Part shown: positions 17,874 to 28,911 of the stretch, piece after piece | Layout: every line of letters begins with the position of its first letter | Numbering within the stretch: position 1 is the stretch's first letter | Assembly: GCF_001188955.3 (NCBI RefSeq) | Contig: NZ_JPRF03000046.1 | Coordinates: 1-56,689, forward strand | Origin: Kitasatospora aureofaciens | Lineage (GTDB): Bacteria; Actinomycetota; Actinomycetes; Streptomycetales; Streptomycetaceae | Length of the DNA stretch: 56,689 nt | Direction of reading: 5' to 3' | Translations under genes and position numbers: made by a program | The notes under the pieces: generated by a model | What the model saw: the letters and a program-made list of their open reading frames with translations, nothing else | Databases searched by the model: none | What the model was told of the DNA's origin: nothing

Positions 17874-18710
17874 GTGGTGACGTACGCGCAGGCGCAGGAG
17901 CTCGCCGAGGAGTGGATCAACGGCGGCGTGCCGCACGGGCAGCAGCGCGAGGTGCGGGTCCGGGAGTTCGACCTGGGCTTCGTCTGCTGGGCGGTCTCGC
18001 CCGCGGAGGCGGCGGTCGCTGCCGGTGCCGACGGCGGAGCCGGTCCGGGTTCGGGCTCTGGCTCGGGTGAGGCGCGGCTGGTGATCGCCCGTGACTCGGG
18101 CGCCAGCACGCTGTGGCCCGCGCTGCCCGTGAACGAGGTGGTCCGGCAGTACGAGGAGGTGTACGGCCGGCCGGTCGCGGCCAACCCGGCCGGGGCGGCG
18201 AAGCCCGCACCGGGGCCGGTGGAGGCCACCTCCTTCCTGCTCAGCCCGCCGCAGTGGCTGCAGGAGGCGGGGGCGGCGGCGATCGCGGCGGAGGCGGAGA
18301 AGCTGGGGGGCGCTGCCGCCGCTCCGGCCGCTGCGCCTGCTCCGGTTCCCGCTCCGGCTGCTCCGGTGTCCGCCGACCAGCCCCAGCCCCAGCCCCAGCC
18401 GCCTGCGCCGGTGCCTGCGGTGCCGCCCGCGGCCGCCGTGCCGTCCGCGCCCGCCGTGCTGACCGAGCCGCCGGTCTCCGACCGGCCCGCCGGGGACGCG
18501 CCCACCATGCTGGCCCCGCCGCCCTGGCCGCCCCGAGAGAAGAGGAAGGGGTATTCGTATTCACTCGGGCTCCTACCGACGTTGGCTTCAGTACCCCCGG
18601 TGGTGGCCGGCGAAGAACACCAGCCGGTAGGATGTGGCGGCTGGCGTCGACGCCCGCGTCCTCCATCAGGCGGAAGACGCCGCGGCGCTGGTGCGGCAGC
18701 ACCAGGGTGA
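17874..18710 (+). pseudogene. N-terminal part of a YrhB-like / deaminase / SUKH-4 protein, cut off by an insert
   Basis: The frame begins MVTYAQAQELAEEWINGGVP and has a YrhB-like domain up to about residue 100 (REVRVREFDLGFVCWAV, ARLVIARDSGASTLWPALPV). A long Ala/Pro/Gln linker ending APTMLAPPPWPP follows. After about 18532 the sequence no longer resembles the linker and the frame stops at 18710. The expected deaminase and SUKH-4 domains continue from 18707 in another frame, so the original gene is split. The downstream GTG overlaps this stop as GTGA, so re-initiation could still yield both halves. GTG at 17877 is an alternative start. Break may be genuine or an assembly fault. Confidence 0.65.
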
Positions 18711-18712
18711 CT
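18533..18712. other. Patchwork foreign insert interrupting the deaminase-SUKH-4 gene
   Basis: About 180 bp that does not fit the linker on either side. Read on the minus strand, 18711-18631 encodes a codon-biased peptide (VTLVLPHQRRGVFRLMEDAG then VDASRHI) that resembles the C-terminal region of a DEAD-box RNA helicase. 18629-18588, in another minus frame, encodes YRLVFFAGHHRGY and a stop, also with biased codons. 18533-18587 is comparatively AT-rich (gaatacgaatac), like intergenic DNA. Inverted repeats CCTACCG / CGGTAGG occur near 18571 and 18624. At least three unrelated pieces appear joined. Confidence 0.55.
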
Positions 18713-19726
18713 CCGGTCACCGGCCCGCCGCCGGGCGCGCCGGTGCCGCCCGGGGTGCCCGCGGTCGGCCCGGGCTACTTCGCCGCGCTCAGCTACCGGG
18801 GCCCGGACGGCTCGGAGCAGAAGCTGCTGCACCGCAGCGAGCCCGGCACCCCGCACCCGGAGTGGAAGATCCTCCAGGACCTGCGCCGGCTGAACGTGCC
18901 CCCGGAGCAGGTGCTGGAGCTGTACACCGAGCTGGAGTCCTGCGATCTGCCCGGCGGCTACTGCAACCGCATGATCGCGGCCTCCTGGCCGAACGTGCGG
19001 CTCACCCACACCGCCCCGTACGGCCGCGACCACGCCTCCCGGCAGGCCGGTATGGCGGAGCTGCTGGACCACCTGGACGAGCTGCACCAGCTGGCCTCCG
19101 GCGCCCAGCGGGTCCGCCCGTTCCGGGCCCCGCTGCCCGCGCCCGGCTCGGTCCAGCCGCTGCCCCCGCTGCCGCCCCAGCAGCTCGCCCAGGAGCTCGG
19201 GACGGCCTTCGGGCAGAACCTGTTCCGCTACGAGCAGCGCGCCGTCTCCCGCCAGGGCGTGCCCGAGCCGGTGTCGCAGACCCTGATGTGGGCCGGGCTG
19301 CCGCGCGACTTCGGGCCGTTCTTCTGGGCCCAGGCGCAGGAGGGCCGGCCGATCCCGACGCTGGCCGAACTGGCAGCCGAGCGCGGCCTGCCCGCGGCCG
19401 CGGACTTCGGCGGTTACCTGGTGCTCGGCAACGACTACGGCCGCCAGCTGTGCGTCCAGTACGGCACCGCGAACGTGGTCGCCGTGGACGTCGACGGAAC
19501 CGGCCAGCCGCCGCGCTTCGTCAACAGCGGTGTACCGGAGTTCGTCCGCGCGCTGGCCCTGCTGGGCCGGATGTGGCGGCTGCGGTACGGGCTGACGCCG
19601 GAGCAGGCCGGTCGCTGGACGACCGACTTCCAGGCGGAGCTCGCCGCGATCGACCCGGCGGCCCTGCAGTCCACGGACACCTGGTGGGCCGTGCTGCTGG
19701 AGCAGTTCTGGGACGGTCTGCTGTAG
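18707..19726 (+). CDS. Deaminase plus SUKH-4 part of the split gene
   Basis: 339 residues from a GTG that overlaps the upstream stop (GTGA). After a Pro linker (PPPGAPVPPGVPAVGPGYFA) comes a deaminase domain with HPEWKIL (H-x-E) and ELESCDLPGGYCNRMI (Cys pair), the two zinc/catalytic motifs of nucleic-acid deaminases of polymorphic toxins. A Pro-rich hinge follows (PLPPLPPQQLAQELG), then a SUKH-4 domain (GLPRDFGPFFWAQAQ, PAAADFGGYLVLGNDYGRQL, FVNSGVPEFVRALALLGRMW). A toxin-type enzyme and an immunity-type module thus sit in one chain, as in the preceding gene. Whether this half is translated alone is unknown. Confidence 0.7.
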   Translation: MTPVTGPPPGAPVPPGVPAVGPGYFAALSYRGPDGSEQKLLHRSEPGTPHPEWKILQDLRRLNVPPEQVLELYTELESCDLPGGYCNRMIAASWPNVRLTHTAPYGRDHASRQAGMAELLDHLDELHQLASGAQRVRPFRAPLPAPGSVQPLPPLPPQQLAQELGTAFGQNLFRYEQRAVSRQGVPEPVSQTLMWAGLPRDFGPFFWAQAQEGRPIPTLAELAAERGLPAAADFGGYLVLGNDYGRQLCVQYGTANVVAVDVDGTGQPPRFVNSGVPEFVRALALLGRMWRLRYGLTPEQAGRWTTDFQAELAAIDPAALQSTDTWWAVLLEQFWDGLL

Positions 19727-19752
19727 CGGACCGTCGCGATCCTCGCAGGTGG

Positions 19753-19787
19753 GGAGGGGTCGTTCCGGTGTCCGGAACGACCCCTCC
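19753..19787 (+). terminator. Terminator after the deaminase-SUKH-4 gene
   Basis: GGAGGGGTCGTTCCGG pairs perfectly with CCGGAACGACCCCTCC around a 3-nt loop. Confidence 0.8.
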
Positions 19788-19838
19788 GGCACGTCCCGGC
19801 AGCTGTGCCTCGTTGGGGTTTCGTCCGGATCTGCGCAA

Positions 19839-19883
19839 AATAGGTCAAGAGGATGGGTCTGTTCGCCCGGTCCTCGACCTATT
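19839..19883. promoter_or_regulatory. Interrupted inverted repeat upstream of the DivIVA-like gene
   Basis: AATAGGTC-aa-GAGGA at 19839-19853 is the complement of TCCTC-GACCTATT at 19871-19883. It lies about 110 bp before the start at 19992. It could be an operator or a structured leader; no binding protein is suggested. Confidence 0.35.
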
Positions 19884-19991
19884 CCGGTCCGCACGACGGT
19901 CGAATCCGGCCCCGGTCTCCCAACCGGTTCCGGATCCGGCCGTTCCGTCCGATCATGGGCTCCGCAGCCCGCGAAACGAGGGGAAGAGCCC

Positions 19992-21356
19992 ATGAGCGAC
20001 GCCGTCCCCCAGTACGGCTTCACCCAGGCCCGGCGCGGCTACGCGCCCGAGCAGGTCGACCGGGCGCTCGTCGCCCTGACCGCACAACGCGACGAGGCCT
20101 GGGAGCGGTTGAGCGTCCTGGGAGCCGGGATCCGGCAGATGGAGACCCGGCTGGAGGCGATCCGCCGCGCCGCCGACGAGGCCCCGGAGCCGGACTACCA
20201 GGTGCTCAGCGAGCAGGCCGCCGGCCTGGCCGAGATGGCCGTGAACGAGGCCCGCGCCGTCCGGGAGAAGGCCGAGCGCTTCGCCGAGGACCTGCGGGAC
20301 GAGGTGTACGAGCAGGGGCAGGCGCTCGCCGAGGCGGCCAAGGAGTACGCCGCCACCACCCGCGCCGAGGCCGACGCGGCCGCCCGCCGCACCGAGGAGC
20401 GCACCCGCGCCGAGGCCGAGGCCATCCGCGCCGAGGCCGACCGGGAGAGCCGCGCCGCCCGCGACGGCGCCACCGCCTACGCCGCCAAGGTCCGGGTGGC
20501 CGCCGCCGAGGCCGGCGAGCAGGCCGAGGCCGAGCTGGCCGCCAAGCGGCGCCGGGCCGACGAGGCCTTCGCCGCGGCACTGGCCAAGGCCGACGCCGAG
20601 GAGGCCGAGTTCTCCGCGACCGCCGAGCGCCGGGTCAAGGAGGCGGAGCAGCACCGGGAGACCGTGCTGAACCAGATCAAGCAGCTGGAGACGGACGCCC
20701 AGGCCAAGGCCGACCAGCTGATCGAGAACGCCCGCCGGGAGGCCGAGCGGATCAACGCGGAGAGCGAGCGCGAGCAGCGCGAGTTCGAGGCCCGGCTGGA
20801 GACCGTGCAGCAGCACCTGGACCACATCAAGGCCACCCTGGCCTCGCTCACCGGCGCGGCCGTCGGGCAGGTCGAGCCCGGGGCGCTCGCCGCCGCCGGG
20901 GCCGCGGCGGCTCCGGTTCCGGTGGACGCGGTGGCCGACGCGGAGCCGGTGGACTCCGAGGCGGACACCGGGGAGATCCCGGCGCCGGACCTGCCGAAGG
21001 CGGTGCCGGCCGACGGTGGGGCGGACGCCCGGGCCGAGGAGCGGACGACCGCGGTGCGGCGGCCGGTGCTCGGTGGCTCCTCGGCCGTCTCGGCTCTCCC
21101 CAGGGCCGCCGCCCCAGGGGGCGCCCAGGACACCGAGGTGGTGACCGGCCCGGTCGCCCCGGTCGCGGTGCCCCCGAAGCCGGCCGTGCCGCCCCTGCCG
21201 GCGGCCGAAGGGGACGGCGCGGCGGGCGCAGCGGAAGCGGACGGTGCGGACGGTGCGGACGGCGTCGAGGAGACCCGGATCATCCCGAAGATCATCATTG
21301 TGGACGACGGCGCCGGCTACGCGGCCCCCAACACGGTGACCTACCGCCGCCGCTAG
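19992..21356 (+). CDS. DivIVA-like coiled-coil protein (often labelled cellulose-binding protein)
   Basis: 454 residues. The N-terminus (FTQARRGYAPEQVDRALVALT) resembles the DivIVA membrane-binding and dimerisation segment. Residues about 50-300 form a long Ala/Glu/Arg coiled coil rich in AEA repeats, and the C-terminal third is a disordered Pro/Ala/Asp region ending NTVTYRRR. Streptomyces has several such proteins that act at hyphal tips or in polar growth; a cytoskeletal scaffold role is inferred. ATG follows GAAGAG. It is convergent with a lipoprotein gene, with only 10 bp between the stops. Confidence 0.8.
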   Translation: MSDAVPQYGFTQARRGYAPEQVDRALVALTAQRDEAWERLSVLGAGIRQMETRLEAIRRAADEAPEPDYQVLSEQAAGLAEMAVNEARAVREKAERFAEDLRDEVYEQGQALAEAAKEYAATTRAEADAAARRTEERTRAEAEAIRAEADRESRAARDGATAYAAKVRVAAAEAGEQAEAELAAKRRRADEAFAAALAKADAEEAEFSATAERRVKEAEQHRETVLNQIKQLETDAQAKADQLIENARREAERINAESEREQREFEARLETVQQHLDHIKATLASLTGAAVGQVEPGALAAAGAAAAPVPVDAVADAEPVDSEADTGEIPAPDLPKAVPADGGADARAEERTTAVRRPVLGGSSAVSALPRAAAPGGAQDTEVVTGPVAPVAVPPKPAVPPLPAAEGDGAAGAAEADGADGADGVEETRIIPKIIIVDDGAGYAAPNTVTYRRR

Positions 21357-21366
21357 CCGTCGGTCG

Positions 21367-22254
21367 TCAGCTGCCGCCCTCACCCGCGATCAGCTCGGTG
21401 AGCTTGGCGTCCTGGGCCCTGACCGCCTCCTTCTGGGCGGTCAGGGCCTCCGCGTTGCGGTCGATCAGCTGGCGCTGGTAGCCGGCCAGCACGGCGAACC
21501 AGAGGCCCGCCAGCTCGGTTCCGGCGGTGCAGTCGGCGTCCGCGCGGGCGGCGGCCAGCTCGGCCGGGGTGACCTCCGGCGCGGTCTGGTACCGCTGCGG
21601 CAGTTCCTCCGGAGTGGTGGCCCCGAACCCGGCAGTGGTCATGCAGGCGCTCCACTGCCGGGTGGCCGCCACCACCCGGGCGTCCTTGGCGGTGGCCTTC
21701 GTCGACTCGTCGAACAGCCGGCCCACCAGCCGGCTGCCCGCGGCGGGCGGTGAGCCGATCCGTTCGGCGGCCTGCCGGTCGCAGTCGACCCGGGCGCCGT
21801 CGTACGCCTCGCCGGAGCCGGCCGGGGCGGGGTTCGGCCGGGGCGGGGTGCGCTTCGGCGGGTGGAAGCCCAGGGTGGCCGCGGCCTCGGCCCCGAGGTA
21901 TCCCCAGGCGCCGGCCGGCAGCGCGGTCGCGTTGTCCGGCGGCTGCGCTGCCTGCAGGCCGTCCCCGGTGAACGCGGAGAAGCCGGCCCGGTGCATACAC
22001 GAGACGATCAGCGCGTTCCGCGCCTGGATCTCCTTGACCGCGGACCGGTCGTCGGCCTGGTAAGCGGAGAGCGGAAGTCCGGTCATTCCGCCCCGACCGG
22101 ATTCCGGAGCGGCCGTCGAACCGATCTCCGGCGGGGTCGGCGCGGAATCGGAGGATCCTTTCCCGGAGTTGTCCGCACAGCCCGCGGATAAAACCGGAAG
22201 AACGGCCGCCAGGGCGGCTGCGGTGAATCGTCCCAATCTGTCGGGTCGTGCCAA
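21367..22254 (-). CDS. Lipoprotein, unknown function
   Basis: 295 residues starting at a TTG (22254) with GGAG 9 nt upstream. The signal peptide ends in lipobox VLSAGC, Cys at about residue 26. The mature part is rich in Ala/Pro and holds several Cys (SCMHRAGF, VDCDRQAAER, SACMTTAGF, ADADCTAG) that may form disulfides; repeated C-M/x-AGF motifs suggest an internal duplication. Similar Cys-containing secreted proteins of unknown role are common in Streptomyces. No enzyme motif seen. Confidence 0.75.
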   Translation of the reverse strand: MARPDRLGRFTAAALAAVLPVLSAGCADNSGKGSSDSAPTPPEIGSTAAPESGRGGMTGLPLSAYQADDRSAVKEIQARNALIVSCMHRAGFSAFTGDGLQAAQPPDNATALPAGAWGYLGAEAAATLGFHPPKRTPPRPNPAPAGSGEAYDGARVDCDRQAAERIGSPPAAGSRLVGRLFDESTKATAKDARVVAATRQWSACMTTAGFGATTPEELPQRYQTAPEVTPAELAAARADADCTAGTELAGLWFAVLAGYQRQLIDRNAEALTAQKEAVRAQDAKLTELIAGEGGS

Positions 22255-22424
22255 GCTTTTGCTCCGATCCTTCAGCGCGGCAGGCGTGTTGGGACCCTAG
22301 CTCATTTCGTCCGGGTACGTTCACCGAGTTCCGTCGAAAGCCCGGCTTGGCCGGAAAACGGCTGTCCGGCGCTGCCCCGCCGTGCAAATCTCGGGTGCCC
22401 AACCGCTATCGATGGAGGGGTTAC

Positions 22425-22817
22425 ATGATTCGCCGCACTAATCCCCGCACGGCCGGTCGGGGAAGAAATGGCGCAGCCCGGCGGGTGGGCGTGCTGGCGG
22501 TTCTGACGGCCGCCGCCGCGACGCTGCTGCCGACCACCGCGGCGCGAGCCGTGGAGCGGATCGACTGCGGGGGCCGGGACGATTTCGCGAAGGTGTGGAA
22601 CTACGGCTACAGCGGGCAGCTCTGTTTCGCGAACGACGGCTGGATGGCGGTGCGGATTTACAACGTCGACCGGATCGACGCGGGCAACAACAAGGTCATC
22701 ACCTATCTGGGCGGCGGCCTCGGCTCCTGGACCGTCTTCACCTGGGAGCGCTACGACTTCAACGCCAACCAGGGCCACCAGGTGATGATGTACGACATCA
22801 ACCTGTCCCGCTGGTAG
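22425..22817 (+). CDS. Secreted beta/gamma-crystallin-like protein (killer-toxin-like)
   Basis: 130 residues with GGAGGGG upstream. A signal peptide (VGVLAVLTAAAATLLPTTAARA) ends about residue 42. The mature part starts VERIDCGGRDDFAKVWNYG and contains GQLCFANDGWMAVRIYNVDR and IDAGNNKVITYLGG. These match the single-domain beta/gamma-crystallin family of Streptomyces that includes the killer-toxin-like protein SKLP, with two Cys likely bridged. Members bind calcium or have antifungal activity; which applies here is unknown. Confidence 0.7.
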   Translation: MIRRTNPRTAGRGRNGAARRVGVLAVLTAAAATLLPTTAARAVERIDCGGRDDFAKVWNYGYSGQLCFANDGWMAVRIYNVDRIDAGNNKVITYLGGGLGSWTVFTWERYDFNANQGHQVMMYDINLSRW

Positions 22818-22921
22818 TCCCGGCACGGCGCTGCCCGCCGCCCGGACGGGTGCGGACGTCCGGAGCGGTGGACGGGGGCAGCAGAGCGAGGGCGGGAGGG
22901 CGAAGGCGAAGAGGCCGAGAC

Positions 22922-22952
22922 CCGTGGCGCCCTCCAGGAAAGGGCGCCACGG
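22922..22952 (+). terminator. Terminator after the crystallin-like gene
   Basis: CCGTGGCGCCCT pairs perfectly with AGGGCGCCACGG across a 7-nt loop. Confidence 0.75.
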
Positions 22953-23438
22953 TTCCCGGCGCTTGGGCGGGCGCCCCCACCCAGGGTCGCCCGGCCTCGC
23001 ACCTCCGACCCCCATCGGGGGTGCGACAGTGCCGCCACAGCCATCCCCCACGGTTGGGTGCGGCGGGCACGTTCACCATGGTGCGCGATCTCCATGGACG
23101 GCCAGTGACAGGAGTATGTCCAGTGCGTGGCGGATGGTGGGGTCCGGCCCGGACCGGTGTCCGGCCGGTGCGTCCGCCGGCCGACCGGTGTTCCGTCCAG
23201 TGGTTCGCCTGCGGTCGTGTCCCTGACAGTACGGTGGGTGCGCCCGCCGGTCCGTCCCCGCGCGCTCCGGCGCCCGGTCGGCGCGGCCCCGCCGGACTCG
23301 TACGCCGCGTGCCCGTCCGTGCCGCGGCGTAGGCTGGAGACCCCCGGCCGCTCGGCGTGCCGGGCCGTTCGCGTTGCCCCGGCGGGCTTCTCGCCGCCCG
23401 GAGGCAGCACCAGCCACGGGACGAAGAAGAGACCCCAG
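22953..23438. other. Intergenic region upstream of mfd
   Basis: No coding frame with convincing features. A TAGGCT box at 23330-23335 is a plausible mfd -10 element and would give a leader of roughly 95 nt. Confidence 0.45.
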
Positions 23439-27071
<3,633 letters not shown>

Positions 27072-27154
27072 CCCCCGGCGACCGGCGGCCCGGGCTCCGG
27101 CCCGGGCCGCCGTCGCCCTCCGGGATCGGCGGGGTCCGGGCCGGGCGGGGCGGG

Positions 27155-27160
27155 TAGGTT
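27155..27160 (+). promoter_or_regulatory. -10 box of leaderless mazG promoter
   Basis: TAGGTT, then 6 nt, then the GTG start at 27167. No ribosome site precedes the start. Confidence 0.6.
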
Positions 27161-27166
27161 CGAGGT

Positions 27167-28201
27167 GTGACGACGAATGCTGTGCCTGCGAACGCTCCGG
27201 GCGCGAAGTTGATCCTGCTGACCACCACCCACCGGGTGGCCCCCGGGCTGCTGGCCTGGCCGGCCTGGGAGGCGCTGCGCTCCGCGGGGCGGGTGCTGGT
27301 CGCCGACGAGGGGCATCCGCAGGTGGCGGCGGTGCGGCAGGCCGGGGTGACGGTCGAGGTGGTGCCGGCCGGGTCGGCGCCTGCCCTGGCCCGGCTGCTG
27401 ACCGGGCAGCCGGCGCAGGCCGGGCCGACGGTCTGGCTGGGTGGCCCGGACGGGGACCCGGGGCTGACGGACGCGCTGGCCCGCCTCGCCGTGGAGCACG
27501 CCGGCGAGGTGCCGGAGATCGAGGTGCTGCCCGGCTCGTACGACCTGCCCGGGGCCCGGCTGCTGGACCTCGCCTCGGTGATGGACCGGCTGCGCTCGCC
27601 CGGCGGCTGCCCGTGGGACGCCGAGCAGACCCACGAGAGCCTGGTGAAGTACCTGGTCGAGGAGGCCTACGAGCTGGTCGAGGCGATCGAGGAGGGGGAC
27701 CGGGACACGCTGCGCGAGGAGCTGGGCGACGTGCTGCTGCAGGTGTTCTTCCACTCCCGGATCGCCGAGGAGCACCCCACCGAGCCGTTCAGCGTCGACG
27801 ACGTGGCCGGGGACCTCGTGGACAAGCTGGTGTACCGGCACCCGCACGTGTTCGGAGACGTCGAGGCCGGGGGCGCCGCCGAGGTGGAGGCGAACTGGGA
27901 GCAGCTGAAGGCGGCCGAGAAGACGGACCGGGAGTCCGTCCTGGACGGCGTGCCGGCCGGGCTGCCCGCGCTGGCGTACGCGGCGAAGCTGGTGTCCCGG
28001 GTGCGCCGGGCCGGTTTCACGGGGGTGCCGGACGAGCCGTACGAGCTGCCGGCCGAGCTGACCGCGGAGTCGGCGGGCCGGCTGCTGCTCGCGGTGACCC
28101 AGCGGGCGCACGACGCCGGGGTGGACGTGGACGCGGCGCTGCGCTCGGCCGCGCGCGGCTACCGGGACGCGGTGCGCGCGGCCGAGGGGCTCGAACCGTA
28201 G
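27167..28201 (+). CDS. mazG: Nucleoside triphosphate pyrophosphohydrolase MazG
   Basis: 344 residues. The C-terminal two-thirds is a MazG all-alpha NTP pyrophosphatase: RSPGGCPWDAEQTHESLVKY, then EEAYELVEAIEEGD and EELGDVLLQVFFHSRIAEE, with the Exx(E)...ExxD metal ligands. The N-terminal ~120 residues are a degenerate tetrapyrrole-methylase-like region, as in many actinobacterial MazG proteins. It hydrolyses (d)NTPs to monophosphates and cleanses or stress-regulates the pool. GTG at 27167 is chosen from the leaderless promoter. Confidence 0.93.
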   Translation: MTTNAVPANAPGAKLILLTTTHRVAPGLLAWPAWEALRSAGRVLVADEGHPQVAAVRQAGVTVEVVPAGSAPALARLLTGQPAQAGPTVWLGGPDGDPGLTDALARLAVEHAGEVPEIEVLPGSYDLPGARLLDLASVMDRLRSPGGCPWDAEQTHESLVKYLVEEAYELVEAIEEGDRDTLREELGDVLLQVFFHSRIAEEHPTEPFSVDDVAGDLVDKLVYRHPHVFGDVEAGGAAEVEANWEQLKAAEKTDRESVLDGVPAGLPALAYAAKLVSRVRRAGFTGVPDEPYELPAELTAESAGRLLLAVTQRAHDAGVDVDAALRSAARGYRDAVRAAEGLEP

Positions 28202-28219
28202 TAGGGCGGGACGGCCGGC

Positions 28220-28645
28220 TCAGGCGGCCGTGGCGGTGCTCTCCGAGGGGCGACGCTGCGGCGGCACGAGTTCGCCGATGGCCTCGCCGATCAGGGCGAC
28301 CAGTTCGGCGAGGCGCTCCAGGTCGAGGTGGTCGGGCAGGTCGGCGAGGGAGACGACCCGCTCGCCCTCCGGGCCGGCGACGCAGAAGAGGTCGATCGGC
28401 CCGAGGTGCTTCTCGGCGGTGTCGACCAGGGCGGCGACGTCGCTGGGCCGGCGGATGTCGCCGCAGACGCCCACCACCGGGCAGCCCGGCCGGTCGAGTT
28501 CGGCGGCGAGGTCCTCGGCGATCCCGACGTGCTGGTCGGCGATCAGCATCCCGGCGGCGCCGGCCGCGGTGAACCGGCGGGCGAGGTCGGCTCCCGAACC
28601 GCCGTCGAGTACCGCGATGACGACGACTGCTCCGCTGACCCGCAT
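28220..28645 (-). CDS. Short Rossmann-fold protein (SDR-like)
   Basis: 141 residues, start MRVSGAVVVIAVLDGG with GGAGGAG upstream. It has a nucleotide-binding opening (VLDGGSGADLARRFTAAGA), an acidic strand end (LIADQ) and CGDIRRPSDVAALVDTAEKHLGPIDLFCV, typical of short-chain dehydrogenases, but it ends before the catalytic Tyr-x-x-x-Lys would occur. It may be a non-catalytic binding protein or a truncated enzyme; a full SDR has about 250 residues. Convergent with mazG, 18 bp apart. Confidence 0.65.
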   Translation of the reverse strand: MRVSGAVVVIAVLDGGSGADLARRFTAAGAAGMLIADQHVGIAEDLAAELDRPGCPVVGVCGDIRRPSDVAALVDTAEKHLGPIDLFCVAGPEGERVVSLADLPDHLDLERLAELVALIGEAIGELVPPQRRPSESTATAA

Positions 28646-28899
28646 GGCCTGCTCCTCCCTGTGGGCGGCACCGCACCGGCGCCCACGCGTACTGCGGAGG
28701 ATCGTAGGCACGTCCTGACCCTCCGCAACAGGGATTACCCCGCAGGTGACCAGGCTCACGCCTGCCGCCCGGGCAAGAGCTGTCCAAGGGCTGTCCACGT
28801 GCTGTTGGCGCGCCGCTCACGTGCCGCTCACGGACGGTTCGCGCACCGGTGACGCGGCGGCTCCCCGGCGGTCGTCCCGGGCCCGTGCGGTCCACCGGT

Positions 28900-28905
28900 T
28901 ACGGT
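28900..28905 (+). promoter_or_regulatory. -10 box of leaderless P450 promoter
   Basis: TACGGT, then 6 nt, then ATG 28912. Confidence 0.5.
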
Positions 28906-28911
28906 CGACCC

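Noticed and set aside
18241..18720. Minus-strand frame MTGVTLVLPHQRR... as a separate gene
   Set aside because: Only the first ~30 codons look coding; the rest runs antisense to the linker of the YrhB-like/SUKH-4 gene. It is better explained as a fragment inside an insert.
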